The notes: generated by a model not told the origin, from the sequence alone. A stretch of 64,000 nt of DNA from Nemertoderma westbladi (GCA_032718475.1 JAUCBJ010006760.1:59505-123504); one strand, 5' to 3'; counted from the first letter of the stretch, positions 1 to 10,908 are shown. Numbers and translations: made by a program.

Positions 1-141
1 AAGTGCCTGGAGAGATCTGATTTCCAGATGGTATCCATTTTTGATAGAGCTACCCAAGCCTTTGCTTTCCTAACTTCTATGTCCTTTTTGCTACTCTCTA
101 TCCATGATCCAAGGTACTGGAAGTCGATTGGTTCGATTGGT
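1..141 (-). pseudogene. Non-LTR reverse transcriptase relic (partial at window edge)
   Basis: Read on the minus strand, one frame gives a stretch containing FQYLGSWIESSKKDIEVRK followed by WKSDLSR. This resembles the post-palm (thumb) region of LINE reverse transcriptases, where a YLGS/A motif is followed by 'KDI..RK..AW......IWKS.LSR'. Only about 45 codons are visible because the window starts inside it. No catalytic YADD box is included and no ORF continues to the left of the window that I can see. It is most likely the 3' part of a dead or truncated element. The clade is not resolved. Confidence 0.55.
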
Positions 142-1725
142 TTCGCAGTACATGTGCGAACTTACCAAACCATACGGTTTGGTAAGTGCTAATGGAAACA
201 TTTTGTGGTTCGGCTAAAAATCTATTAACATGTTAGAAACGTTTGGAAATGCATTATCTAATGATAATATTAAGATTGACTACTGTGGCTTGGCTATGAA
301 TAAACATGAATATATTATCATGTACAGTAATATACTGTATAACACGAATGAGGACTTGGTGAAGCAAAAACTGCAAGTCGTCTCAGCGAACCTACTGTAA
401 CATTGCCCGTAGGCCTACTACTACACTCTACTGTAGGCCTATTTCATTATCCTTCTGTATGACTACAGTAGTTGATACATATTATAGAAGGCAGTGAGTG
501 GCCATCGTAGCACGCGTGATAGGATACATAGGATATGGCACGGGGCGCAACCTGCAAAGTAAGATATATGGTAGAACCCCACACCCCCGATGTTGAAGTC
601 ATTGTTGTCACCTTAGGAAAAGTTTAAATGCTAAATAAGTCCCCCAATCTCTGATGAAATGGAACCCAACATTTGTACACATGTACGTACACGTACAGTA
701 TGCTGTGGTCTTCCAAAAGTTTAAGATTTCAACACACATACACTGTCATAATGTAGTTGCTTTGCCACTTGTCGGCCGCAAGGGGTAAATACCATGTCCA
801 CTAATTTTACTGCTACGCAGGCAGAGGCACGTAGACGTGCTGCGCGAAGCACCATCCTACTTTGGTCGTTCGTACGACCTAAGTCGTATGCACGAGTTTT
901 TTAATCAGCATAGAATTGCGAAGCATACTGTAGAAGGCCTACGATATTCGTCCCAAATGAAATTAAAAAACGAATATAAACAATAATTAATTTAAATGTA
1001 ATCTTAATCCACACCTGTAGCATCATTGTACCCAGCTACAGGTACATTAATTACGACAAGTACAGTACAATTATTACAGTATGTTAATTCAGTAGCACAT
1101 TCAGTGAAATTTACAAAATTGTGGAACCTACACCTAAAAATACATAAAATATATAGAGAATGTACTGTAGTTGTAAAGTTATACATCATTTTTTATAGTG
1201 TAAACTAGAAATGATGTTGTAAATACGAAAAACGGAAAAGGGAGGGTAGGTTTCAAGTAATAATAATAATATATTTATAAGGCGTTTTATTAATAATTTA
1301 TTTATATATAATATTTATATAATCTTTTAATGGCAATAAAACAAGGTGCGCTGCGCACACAACACAATTAATTCGGCATTAAAAAGTTAAACTCCATTAA
1401 AAACAGACTGTATGTTGCTGCATTTGATTCGGTAATTTGCAATTTTAAAAGGGTCAAACAAATCACAATGGTCTTGCTTTCAATTTATTGATAACACTTT
1501 AACGCTGAATCATGTATTGTAGAGATACGTACATACAGTCGGGGTCTCAAAGTGCATCTGTTCTTTGAGATTTTCTCAAAGAACTAAAAGTGTCTCAAAT
1601 TTCTAAAAGTGGTCCAAGAAAATGACAAAGTGTCCTCAAAGATTTCAAAGTAGTACTGTCAGTCATTTAATACAGTCCTGCCTGAAGCTGGCTATGGTAT
1701 GGCCTATGGGGTATATTGACTTTGA
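142..1725. other. Gene-free AT-rich stretch
   Basis: No ORF longer than about 60 codons looks real. The sequence holds dispersed short palindromes (AGGCCTA, TACTGTA, TACGTAC) and poly-AT tracts. No RNA gene, promoter or complete mobile element could be supported. Confidence 0.5.
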
Positions 1726-2316
1726 CTACTAAAGGGTAAAATATAAGTAATAAAAACCTCTATGAAACAATAAAGATTCCTCCAAAAAATACTGCAGTAA
1801 TAAATATTTGTTACTGAAAGTAAGAATTAAACTTACTGCAGTAATAAATATTTGTTACTGAAAGTAAGAATTAAACTTACTGCAGTAATAAAAAATTGTC
1901 TTTTTCTGCGGTAACAAATAATTTGTTACTGCAGTAGAAATTTTTATTCAATTATTTATTAATATTGATTACTGCAGTATTAATTTCTATTCAATTATTT
2001 ATTAATTTATTAATATTGATTATTGCAGTAATAAATATTTGTTACTGCAGTAATAAATATTTGTTACTGCAGTAATAAATATTTATTACTGCAGTAATAA
2101 ATATTTATTACTGCAGTAATAAATATTTGTTACTGCAGTAATTGTTATATGTTACTGCAGTAATTGTTATATGTTACTGCAGTAATTGTTATATGTTACT
2201 GCAGTAATTGTTATATGTTACTGCAGTAACTAATATTTAATACAGCAGTATTTTTTGTAGGAATTTTTATTGTTTCATAGAGGATTTTATTAATTTATAT
2301 TTGGGCTCTTTAGAGA
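1726..2316. repeat. Fold-back element with CTGCAG-centred tandem interior
   Basis: The two ends are inverted copies of each other over roughly 70 bases: the left end contains CCTCTATGAAACAATAAA then ATTCCT, and the reverse complement of the right end contains the same words. The interior (about 1795-2245) is a tandem array of a ~22-bp unit, TTACTGCAGTAATAAATATTTG, drifting into TAATTGTTATATGTTACTGCAG for the last four or five copies. Each unit is itself nearly palindromic around CTGCAG. This architecture fits a non-autonomous fold-back or MITE-like element that acquired a satellite core. Boundaries are approximate and no target duplication was certain. Confidence 0.6.
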
Positions 2317-3566
2317 CGCCGTAATTGCGGGCTATCGGAATGTGTTGGTATTTGTGTCATAGACAGTTTGTCTGTTGCCCTATCTATATTTATGTATAGT
2401 GCTAAAACTGTACTGTTTAAATTTGTTTAGCCCACGTGAACGCCGAATACCTTTACCAATGCATTTCAATGGTCAACCAGCCATACTTTGCCGCACTGTA
2501 AATTGTGTTATACAAAGTAAAGAATAACGATAGAGGCAGGAATAAAGATAAATGATTCAAGCGCACTAATTGGCTGTTCCCATAGATATTTTAGGCATTG
2601 TTGGTGCGCAATGCATATGGTCAGAGCGACCGCCCAGTCTGCCAAAATCTATTATGTAATCAAATGGTACCACAAGCCAAGCAAAGCATGTGACAGTTAT
2701 TTCCGACTCTGCACCTGTTTGTTTGAAGGTCGCCGACCGTGGGTCGCTACTCGCTAGCTGTGATTGATAGCTTAAACTGGGTGCCGCTTTGCCAGAAGGC
2801 GGTACACATCAACTGAATATGAGGCAAACATTTAAAATATGCTCAAATATAAACGCCAGCGGCAGGGGATATTTCAATATCTCTATTAAGCTAAAACAAC
2901 ACAAGATTGTAGCCGTTCTATCTTACTTGAAAGTCGAAAGCCTTTCTTAGTTTTTAAGAAGGAATTCTCGCGCTCTCGTCAACATAGTTATCATATTAAT
3001 TAAACAGTAAAGGTAGTACGGTTTGACCTCAGGTGACTAATGAAATGAATAACAAATGTTATTACAAGCTATCTCCCAACAGGGCTTCTTTAGGTTATTA
3101 TAATGAAACTGCGTATACACAGAGAAACTACAGAGAAGTTTATCTTATATTAACTGTTAATCTGATATTGTATTATGTTATTAAAATAATCAATCTTGTC
3201 AAGCATTAATCTTGTTTCACAAATTATGTTTCATGTATTATTTGAATGAATGTTTTTTAGAAAGACTTTAGGGTGCCGTAAATTCAATTTGTACTTGCGA
3301 CCGAAAACCCATCCTGTAATGACCTCAGGAACTTCAATTTGATAAATTAATGGGAATATAGCTTCTATGCAACAACTGGCCAACACACAAGTATCACTTT
3401 GTTGCCCGCATAATATTGTTCCCCGAGAATGCCTCTGCCTCTCAGTTAACTTACCACGAGCTGTCAATCAGGAATACCTCGGAGTTTATTTTCTCAAAGA
3501 ATTAAAAGTGCCGCAAACTACCTCAAAGTGACATAAAAGCCTAAAAGCAGGAAATCACTAAAAACG
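2317..3566. other. Gene-free stretch
   Basis: Ordinary AT-rich sequence. A 78-codon minus-strand frame at 3231-3467 has no recognisable motif and I do not consider it a gene. Confidence 0.45.
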
Positions 3567-3945
3567 ACCAAAAAGTACTTTTTGGTCGACCAATGAGTCG
3601 ACTTTTTGGTCGACCATTAAGTAGTTTTTGGTCGACCAAAAAGTACTTTTTGGTCGACCAATAAGTCGACTTTTTGGTCGACCAATAAGTCGACTTTTTG
3701 GTCGACCAATAAGTACTTTTTGGTCGACCAAAAAGTAGTTTTTGGTCGACCAATAAGTCGACTTTTTGGTCGACCAATAAGTAGTTTTTGGTCGACCAAT
3801 AAGTCGACTTTTTGGTCGACCAATAAGTACTTTTTGGTCGACCAAAAAGTACTTTTTGGTCGACCAAAAAGTCGACTTATTGGTCGACCAAAAAGTACTT
3901 ATTGGTCGACCAAAAAGTACTTTTTGGTCGACCAAAAAGTCCCTT
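3567..3945. repeat. Palindromic minisatellite with GGTCGACC core
   Basis: About eighteen copies of a 17-24 bp unit in which an exact dyad, TTTTTGGTCGACCAAAAA or TTATTGGTCGACCAATAA, alternates with short AAGTACT or AAGTCGACT spacers. Because every unit is palindromic, long open frames appear on both strands (VDQK, FGRP and YWSTK repeats). These are by-products of the repeat and not proteins. Confidence 0.85.
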
Positions 3946-4035
3946 AAAAAAATAAATAAAAAAAAGTATTAAGTGGCACAATTCAGCCACCGTAACAAAC
4001 AAATAATTAATGCAAATTAACACTAATCCGTAGAC

Positions 4036-4105
4036 TGTACCATACCGTACCGACCGTACCGTACAGACCGCACCGTACAGACCGTACCGTACAGACCGTG
4101 CCGGT
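4036..4105. repeat. Short tandem repeat of ACCGTACCGTACAG type
   Basis: Four to five imperfect copies of a ~15-bp unit, ACCGTACCGTACAGACC, lie next to each other. Simple tandem repeat with no coding content. Confidence 0.7.
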
Positions 4106-4427
4106 AATAATTCAGGTCTTTATAATTTACAATCCTCAGCGGAAATGCCACCTACTAAATTCATAGTCAAGTAACAAGACAGAGATGCATTGGACCAAAG
4201 GCATTATATAGTTCCCACTACTGAAGCCTGTTAAAGTCATCTAATTGGTTGGAAGGGAAACCAATAGGAACAACGCTAGTTCTAATTATTCTACAGTAGT
4301 AAGCTACCAATCTACCGGTGAAGTGGTTAAGCGAAAGCTGATAAATACTGCATATAATCAAATTGTTTGGTCAAATAAAAAGTGCAACCAATCATCGTAG
4401 ACAATTTAGTCTCCCCCTTCCCTTGTC

Positions 4428-4492
4428 AAGGCTATAGGGGCTGTTGCGCTGTCAGTCAGAGAGGTAACAGCCCATGGGGTAAGGATTTACCC
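4428..4492. repeat. Left arm of a distant inverted repeat (partner 6866-6942)
   Basis: The segment GGGCTGTTGCGCTGTCAGTC...GGTAACAGCCC followed by GGGGTAAGGATTTACC reappears as its reverse complement about 2.4 kb away. The arm also folds on itself, because GGGCTGTT and AACAGCCC pair across a 20-nt loop. It could be the end of a 2.5-kb TIR element or a piece of a dispersed repeat. I cannot choose between these from one locus. Confidence 0.5.
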
Positions 4493-4772
4493 ATGGGGCC
4501 CTAACTATCAGATAGTCTGATACCAACTGTCAGACAGTCTTTTTCAACTATCAGATAGGTGATCGCCCAGTTACAAGTTGCCTGATGCTGATAGTTGTAT
4601 TTTTTAAACCCCGAGTGTTGTTGGCGGAGTCTGTTACTTCCGAAATCGTTGATCGTGGTGCCGGTCCCGGAATTCTGGCTTTGATTAAAAACACTGAACT
4701 GCTGAACGATGGTGGAATCTACGAAACACGGCCGAATTCCTAATCTGAGGAGGCGAAGTCAATTAAACGTAA

Positions 4773-5069
4773 ATGAAACGATCTATCGCGATGGACAATG
4801 GAGTCTATTCAATGTATCCAGAACGATACGATGGCGACGGAGTCTATTCTGCTATTACAGTATTAAACATGCAACCAAAGCGATCAGACGATGGCGAAGT
4901 AATCTACAAAACAGAGAACGACAGGAAGGCAATGGAGTTTATTAAATCCAGTAAGATGGTGCATAGCGAAGCGATCGAGACGGATAACGGAGTCTATTAC
5001 AGTATTAAACCTGGAACGAAGACGGTGGAATCTATAGGCCTAAACCTGGAACAATGCGAACAAGGCTAG
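4773..5069 (+). CDS. Short ORF with repeated tyrosine motifs (possible receptor-tail exon)
   Basis: A 98-codon ATG frame preceded immediately by an in-frame stop. It contains a repeated motif of the form (D/N)-G-(V/E/I)-(I)-Y: DNGVYSM, DGDGVYSAI, DDGEVIYKTE and DNGVYYSI, spaced about 15-35 residues apart. A related unit (NDGGIYETR) lies just upstream in another frame near 4705. At the DNA level the units are related (GGAGTCTATT recurs), so the block grew by duplication. Spaced Y-x-x-(I/L/V) motifs occur in cytoplasmic tails of immune-type receptors, but there is no membrane segment here and no clear splice acceptor. It could be a terminal exon, a decayed exon array, or a non-coding repeat. 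No function is assigned. Confidence 0.3.
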   Translation: MKRSIAMDNGVYSMYPERYDGDGVYSAITVLNMQPKRSDDGEVIYKTENDRKAMEFIKSSKMVHSEAIETDNGVYYSIKPGTKTVESIGLNLEQCEQG

Positions 5070-6033
5070 GCCCTACTCTAAAGTTAGACTAGACTGTTTT
5101 GTGAGATTAACTTGCCAATACTAACTCAATACAATTTGCTTTCTTTGAATTCATAATAATATATTTTAATCTTAATAATAATTATTCAACATCAATTATT
5201 CTCTAAGTCTTTTCAATGTATAAGATTGCTAAAGACTAAAGAGCTAACTTTAGGATAATCTGCCTTATATTTTTAGAATTATTATAATTAATTTTGTTAT
5301 GCTTATATAATGAATTGTATCTTTTGACAGACTAGGCCTACTTGATGCGCGACCGTGATAATAAAATTAAATGGTACCGAAATATTTTCATTTAACTGCA
5401 GGTAGGGGGGGCGCAATCAATATTCTTCCCTCTCCAGGTGAAAATCGACGCAAATAATAGCTTGTTTACTACTAAAATAAAACTGCATCCTGTTCTATAG
5501 GAAAAAACATTATAGGGGAAATTATAGCAAGTTGTGTTTATTTAAGGCCGATAGACAAGATTACATGTTTACCAAGTTTGGTATAATTTAGTCAAAGATT
5601 GAATGAGTTACGATTTTAAATAATCAGTGGAGGGTGAAGGCGGCGGGCCAGGATTCAGTTATACTTAAATAAAGAATAGTGATTAAACCAAGGGATACGC
5701 GATATATGACACTGCTGTATAAGTTCATTGATTCTGTTGAGTTCTGTTGATTTCGAAACATTTAATTCAAAACTATATACCGTATATAAATGTTAATATA
5801 ATTTTGGATTTTTTTTTTGTAATAAATAACATTTCATTAATTTATTTTTTATCTAATCACATTATTAAATAACGAACACAGAAATAATACTAAGATTGAA
5901 TATTGAATTGAAGGAACAGTACCGTATTGAATATTTGAGATTGCATAAGATAGAGTATTGAATATCTTCGGCCGTCATCCCGTTGGTGACTCCATTGGCA
6001 ACCATTTCGACAGTTTCGATTGGTTTCGGCTCT
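5070..6033. other. Gene-free AT-rich stretch
   Basis: Poly-A/T tracts and short palindromes only. Nothing gene-like is supported. Confidence 0.45.
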
Positions 6034-6365
6034 TCAGTCCCCGAATAGACCAATGGTCTGCGTGGTTGGGGTTGCTGTCCCCATGACTGAGGCTGAATTA
6101 CCAACCCAAATTGCCATCTCCAGGTGCTGGAGCAGAAACTGGTGTGACCGCAGTTCGTGGGTGGCACTGTGGAGACGAGACCCGATCTCCCGGAGGAAGG
6201 TGGATGTCTCTGGACCGGGGCGGCTAAAGGCCTCAAAGGCCACGGGGTGAAAGAAATGGCCCCGGTCCACTAGGTCACGATACTTAGAGTTTTTAATGCG
6301 CTCCGCTCCCTCAGCTGAGTGCCCCCCGGTTTGTTGAAGGTTGTTGGGGGCCAGTGGATCTAGTA
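6034..6365 (-). pseudogene. C-terminal tail of a LINE polyprotein (relic)
   Basis: A minus-strand open stretch of about 110 codons, richer in GC than its surroundings, reads SAEGAERIKNSKYRDLV, then PVAFEAFSRPGPE, FLREIGSRL and LQHLEMAIWVGNSASVMGT before a stop. This order (AE..K..KY..L, PVA.ET.G..GPEA, FL..LG.R, then a block ending RGNAASVLGT) is what I know from the extreme C-terminus of some LINE reverse transcriptase polyproteins in aquatic animals. There is no ATG and no upstream RT, so it is a 5'-truncated copy. The assignment rests on motif order recalled from the family and not on a search. Confidence 0.5.
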
Positions 6366-6865
6366 ATAATTATCACAAATATATGATTAGGTAGGCCTAC
6401 GTGATATTAGTTTCTCAAACCAAACCTATCCATCCATTGACGTCCAAATATATCCAATTTCTCAATACATACTAATCAGTATGTAACAGCGTAATAATGT
6501 ACACTGTAATGCAATAATGTCAATGTCCAACCAAACAATGCGTTGAGTGTTATCGGACCAGCCTCCGAGAAATGTTAGGCTAACGGCTAAACGGCACCTC
6601 GCTCTGTCGCATCAGTTTTTGTAGTGGTCTACCGTAGTTCCAGGCTACCACAATCCGTTAGTGGATGATATAGAATCAGCACATCCTGACATCTGTGCAA
6701 CTCCTGAACTCAGGCGAGCTTTTACAGATGGTGGTCTAATTTATATGGTGTTGTACCGCGAAACCGTGTATTATTTACAGATGTAGGCTAAATTTCGGGT
6801 CTTGTACCGTGCACAGTACTGGTGGGCCTACACGGCTACTGCTATTTTGCCTAATACAGGTCCCA

Positions 6866-6942
6866 GAGGTAAATCCTTACCCCACGGGCTGTTACCTCTC
6901 TGACTGACAGCGCAACAGCCCTCTCTCTGTCAAGGGGTTAAC
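6866..6942. repeat. Right arm of a distant inverted repeat (partner 4428-4492)
   Basis: Reverse complement of the arm at 4428-4492 over about 55 bases with few mismatches, including the internal GGGCTGTT...AACAGCCC stem. It lies shortly upstream of the CR1/L2-type element and could also belong to that element's 5' untranslated region. Confidence 0.5.
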
Positions 6943-7126
6943 ATATTAAATATATCCTTGCCCTATCCCATTATTCCCATTGGCGATATCTCCTTACTAT
7001 CTGATATACTGTCCGTACTGCTCGGTCAATACCGGTACTCGACGTCGACACAGCAGCCTACACCCAGCACTGACATACAGACATACACGGGTTCATTTAT
7101 TATTAATTGACAATTATTACTGTATT

Positions 7127-10100
7127 ATGGCACTACTCGTGGTAATGGCGGTTCTCGTTATGGTTGGTCGATTGCTGGCGGCAGATGTAATTCCTGTGAG
7201 AAAGGATCCGGTGAGCCTTCAACCAATTCCCGTATTGGATGTCTTCACAGTGTTCCAAATCAACGGAGAATATCGTGGCTGGCGACTACCAACTGTGGCG
7301 GATCTCTGGACAATGAACGGTGTGAGTCTCTTTGCTCGAAGTAGGAGGAATGCTGGTCCAGTGAGATTTAGTGGGTGGACTTCCCAACTCTGCGCGTTGA
7401 TTCTTGCTGGAGATGTCGAGGTAAATCCAGGGCCTAGCAGGACGATGAAGAAGACCTGTGCGATATGTAAACACGGAGCAAACTCGCGAAGCAAGATCGT
7501 TGAGTGCGAGAAATGTGTAACCTTTTCCCATGCCAAGTGCTACCGTAGGTCTTTAAATAAATATTCCACCCTCAGAAACAGTAACAGCCCAATTTATTTT
7601 TGTAACAGTTGTATTCTATCTGAACTCCCATTTTTTGAAGATTCCTTAGATAACGAACTTGACGAACCTATCGCCTCACCCTTGCAACAACCAAGTGAGG
7701 CCGAGGGTGACACCTTCCAATATTTTAAGAGAAAAGGCTTACATTTTCTACATCTAAACGTGCGATCTTTGCTTCCAAAAATATCGGAACTTAAAATTCT
7801 ATCAGTTAAAACGAACGCCGCAATAATCACAATTTCCGAAACATGGCTGGATGATACTGTTTCTGACGGTGAGGTACACATTAATAACTATGTAATTGTA
7901 CGCAAGGATAGGAATAGGGATGGAGGCGGGGTGTGTATGTACATCAGGAATGACTTAGCTTTTAATCGTAGAGAAGAATTAGAGACTTGCGATGAGATTT
8001 TACTGCTCGAACTTTTACTACCAAAAACTAAACCAATTATTATCGCTAGCGTTTACAGGCCGCCAAAACAAGATAATTTTTTAGAAAATCTAGAAAATAA
8101 AATCTTAGTGAATCTTAGGTCTGACTGTGAAATTTATTTATTAGGAGATTTTAATATTTGTTTTCATCAAAAAGCCTCAGCTATTTGTAGAAAATATCAA
8201 AGTGTTCTGAATTTATTTGGTTTAAAACAATTAATAAGTGAATCAACTAGAATTACAAGTAAAACTTCCACCCTATTAGATCATATTGTTATTAATAATA
8301 GAGATATGGTATCTCAGTCTGGTGTTTTATCTATAGGTGTAAGTGATCACTTTATTGTTTTTTGTACAAGGAAATCTCAAAAGTATTTTTATGGGGAACA
8401 TAATAGTGTCAAAATTAGGTCTTTAAAGAACTACAGTAAGCAACAATTTATAAATATTTTAACTAACTCCAACTGGGAACCATGTTTTAAGGCAGCTAAT
8501 ATTAACCTTGCTTATGCAATTTTTAAAAATTTATTTTTGAACGCTCTTGATTCTGTAGCACCCATTAAAGAAGTTCACTTAAAACAAAGAACAGAACCGT
8601 GGATGACTGCTAATATTCTTAAGGTTATAAAGGATAGGGATTGCTTATTGTATAGATTTAGAAAATATGGTATTTTAACTGATTATAATAATTACTGTAG
8701 GTTAAGGAACTTAGTACAGCGTGAAATTAAAAAAGCGAAATCCGAATTTTTGTACAACAAAATTGATGAAAATAAGGATAATCCAAAATCACTTTGGACG
8801 ACATTAAAATCTTTAGGGTATAAAAGCACAAATTCAAAATCGAATATAGTCTTGCAGGAAAACGGGGAGCTCATTCATGAGCCTAAGATTATAAGTAATT
8901 TATTCAATAACTATTTCATTAATGTAGCCTCGAATCTTGTCCAAAAATTGCCAATTGCTAAAAATAAATACAGTCTAAATTCGGAAATACTAAACAAATT
9001 TTACTCGGAAAAGGTTAAGAATTCTCCAAAGTTATTTTTACAGCCTGTCTCAGAAGCTTATGTATTGAAAAATCTTGTCAGTATTTCGTCATCTAAAAGT
9101 ACTGGACTGGACCAGATTCCAGCAAGGTTTCTTAAGGATGGTGCGGAAGTGCTAAAGATTCCTATTACTTACATAATTAACTACTCAATTTTAGAAAATG
9201 TAGTCCCGGATGATCTTAAATTGGCGAAGGTTGTTCCAATATTTAAAAAGAACAGTAAATTAGAAACCAGTAATTACAGGCCCATTAGTGTGTTAAGTAT
9301 TGTATCCAAAATTCTTGAACGTTCAGTGTACACTCAGCTAGAGTTCCATCTTAACAAACTCAATTTAATATACGAATTTCAATCTGGCTTCCGTAAATCT
9401 TACTCTACAGATAGTTGTCTAATCAATTTGACGGATAATATTAGGTGTAACAACGCGAAGGGATTGTATACCGGTATGGTAATGTTAGATTTACAGAAGG
9501 CCTTTGACACGGTTGATCACGAAATATTACTAGGAAAACTAGATCTTATGGGTGTGGGCTCAATTAATTGGTTCAGGTCATACTTATCAGATAGGGGTCA
9601 AGTTGTAGATATAAATAAAACTCAGTCCTCAGTTCAGAAAATTAAGTGTGGAGTACCGCAGGGTAGCATCTTAGGGCCGTTGCTGTTTGTATGTTACGTA
9701 AATGATATGATTAGTAGCATAGATCCGGACTTTAAACTAATATTATACGCTGATGATAGTGCATTAATCTTTTCTCACAGGGACCCGGACACAATTTGTG
9801 AAAAACTAGGCAAAGTTCTAGAATCCTGCAACGAATGGCTCATCGATAATAAGCTTTCAATCCACTACGGCAAAACTGAAAATATTTTATTCGGCTCGAA
9901 AAGAAAATTAAACAAGTTCCGAAACTTTGAAGTAATTAGCAACGGCCACAAAATTGAAAATAAAAAAGAAGTTAAATATTTAGGCTCCAAATTGGATTGT
10001 AGTTTATCCGGAGAAAGCATTGTTAAAAATATTATTGCAAAAGTTAATGGCAGACTAAAGTTTCTTTATCGACATAAAAATAGCCTAAATTTTAATTCTC

Positions 10101-10603
10101 GTAGGTTGCTTTCTTCATCTTTAATTCAATGTCATATTGACTATGCAAGTTCATCTTGGTATGAAGGCTTAACTAAAAATCTCAAAAATAGGTTACAAAC
10201 AGCTCAAAACAAGGTAGTACGTTTTATTAATGATTATAAACCACGTCACCATTTAACCCCTGAAGATTTTAATCAGTCTGGTTTAATTCAAGTAGACAGT
10301 AGAGTAAAGCAGCTTCGGCTCAACCATGTACATAAAGTTTTCAATGATAACTGCCCTAAATACTTAAATCAAAAATTTACCAAACTGAGTGATACACATT
10401 CATACGGCACCAGAGCCAGCACATCAAATTTTTATGTTCCCAATTGTATATCCTTTGAAAGCGAAACGTTTTTCTTTAATGGAATAAAGAATTGGAATTC
10501 CTTACCGAATAACATTAAAAATATTAAAAATGAACATGCCTTTAAGTCTGCAGTAAAATCCCATCTCCAAGACCAGTGCAAATTCTTATATAGCAGTATT
10601 TAG
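7127..10603 (+). CDS. CR1/L2-type ORF: 2A peptide, PHD finger, endonuclease, reverse transcriptase
   Basis: 1158 codons from the first ATG. Residues 1-20 are hydrophobic (MALLVVMAVLVMV) and look like a signal peptide. A 2A motif, GDVEVNPGP, ends at Pro103 (skipping expected between Gly102 and Pro103), so the ribosome should release a short leader and restart on the rest. Residues 111-161 form a PHD-type Cys4-His-Cys3 finger (CAIC, CEKC, HAKC, CNSC). The AP-like endonuclease spans about 207-410 with HLNVRS, SETWL, YRPP, GDFN and SDH. The RT spans about 640-930 with ARFL, NYRPIS, LDLQKAFD, PQGSILGPLLF and the catalytic YADD near residue 873. The enzyme nicks target DNA and copies its RNA at the nick (target-primed reverse transcription). 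No frameshift or stop is visible, so the copy may be young. It ends 310 bases before the ATCT tail. Confidence 0.9.
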   Translation: MALLVVMAVLVMVGRLLAADVIPVRKDPVSLQPIPVLDVFTVFQINGEYRGWRLPTVADLWTMNGVSLFARSRRNAGPVRFSGWTSQLCALILAGDVEVNPGPSRTMKKTCAICKHGANSRSKIVECEKCVTFSHAKCYRRSLNKYSTLRNSNSPIYFCNSCILSELPFFEDSLDNELDEPIASPLQQPSEAEGDTFQYFKRKGLHFLHLNVRSLLPKISELKILSVKTNAAIITISETWLDDTVSDGEVHINNYVIVRKDRNRDGGGVCMYIRNDLAFNRREELETCDEILLLELLLPKTKPIIIASVYRPPKQDNFLENLENKILVNLRSDCEIYLLGDFNICFHQKASAICRKYQSVLNLFGLKQLISESTRITSKTSTLLDHIVINNRDMVSQSGVLSIGVSDHFIVFCTRKSQKYFYGEHNSVKIRSLKNYSKQQFINILTNSNWEPCFKAANINLAYAIFKNLFLNALDSVAPIKEVHLKQRTEPWMTANILKVIKDRDCLLYRFRKYGILTDYNNYCRLRNLVQREIKKAKSEFLYNKIDENKDNPKSLWTTLKSLGYKSTNSKSNIVLQENGELIHEPKIISNLFNNYFINVASNLVQKLPIAKNKYSLNSEILNKFYSEKVKNSPKLFLQPVSEAYVLKNLVSISSSKSTGLDQIPARFLKDGAEVLKIPITYIINYSILENVVPDDLKLAKVVPIFKKNSKLETSNYRPISVLSIVSKILERSVYTQLEFHLNKLNLIYEFQSGFRKSYSTDSCLINLTDNIRCNNAKGLYTGMVMLDLQKAFDTVDHEILLGKLDLMGVGSINWFRSYLSDRGQVVDINKTQSSVQKIKCGVPQGSILGPLLFVCYVNDMISSIDPDFKLILYADDSALIFSHRDPDTICEKLGKVLESCNEWLIDNKLSIHYGKTENILFGSKRKLNKFRNFEVISNGHKIENKKEVKYLGSKLDCSLSGESIVKNIIAKVNGRLKFLYRHKNSLNFNSRRLLSSSLIQCHIDYASSSWYEGLTKNLKNRLQTAQNKVVRFINDYKPRHHLTPEDFNQSGLIQVDSRVKQLRLNHVHKVFNDNCPKYLNQKFTKLSDTHSYGTRASTSNFYVPNCISFESETFFFNGIKNWNSLPNNIKNIKNEHAFKSAVKSHLQDQCKFLYSSI
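7409..7435 (+). other. 2A ribosome-skipping motif
   Basis: Encodes GDVEVNPGP, which matches the conserved D-(V/I)-E-x-N-P-G-P core, preceded by the hydrophobic run LCALILA that also fits active 2A sequences. 2A peptides at the N-terminus of endonuclease-type LINEs are known from sea urchins and other marine animals. Activity of this copy is inferred. Confidence 0.85.
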
Positions 10604-10881
10604 TTTAGTTCAATATTAAATAGGTGCATGTGCAATAATTAGTAATAATGTTCAATTTTGTATTTCTTGTATCTTATTTAGTTTAAATTATATAATTATT
10701 CTATATACAGTAGTTAGTTTAGTTTGTATTGGTAACCAAGTAACTTGAAGGACCCCCTTGGAAATAAGCTGCAAAGCTTTAGGGGTTATCCTTTATGTTA
10801 TGTTGGACAATACTTACTATACATTAATAATTTTACTGAGTTAATGTATTGGTTTCTATTGTTTGCATAATATATAAATAA

Positions 10882-10908
10882 ATCTATCTATCTATCTATC
10901 TATCTATC
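10882..10908 (+). repeat. 3'-terminal (ATCT)n of the CR1/L2-type LINE
   Basis: Six to seven copies of ATCT directly follow AATATATAAATAA and mark the 3' end of the element. A short tandem repeat at the 3' end is typical of this LINE group. Confidence 0.75.

Noticed and set aside
3541-3947. Several overlapping open frames of 68-125 codons on both strands (VDQK/FGRP repeats)
   Set aside because: They are produced by a palindromic minisatellite without stop codons; the same peptide repeats appear in several frames and on both strands.
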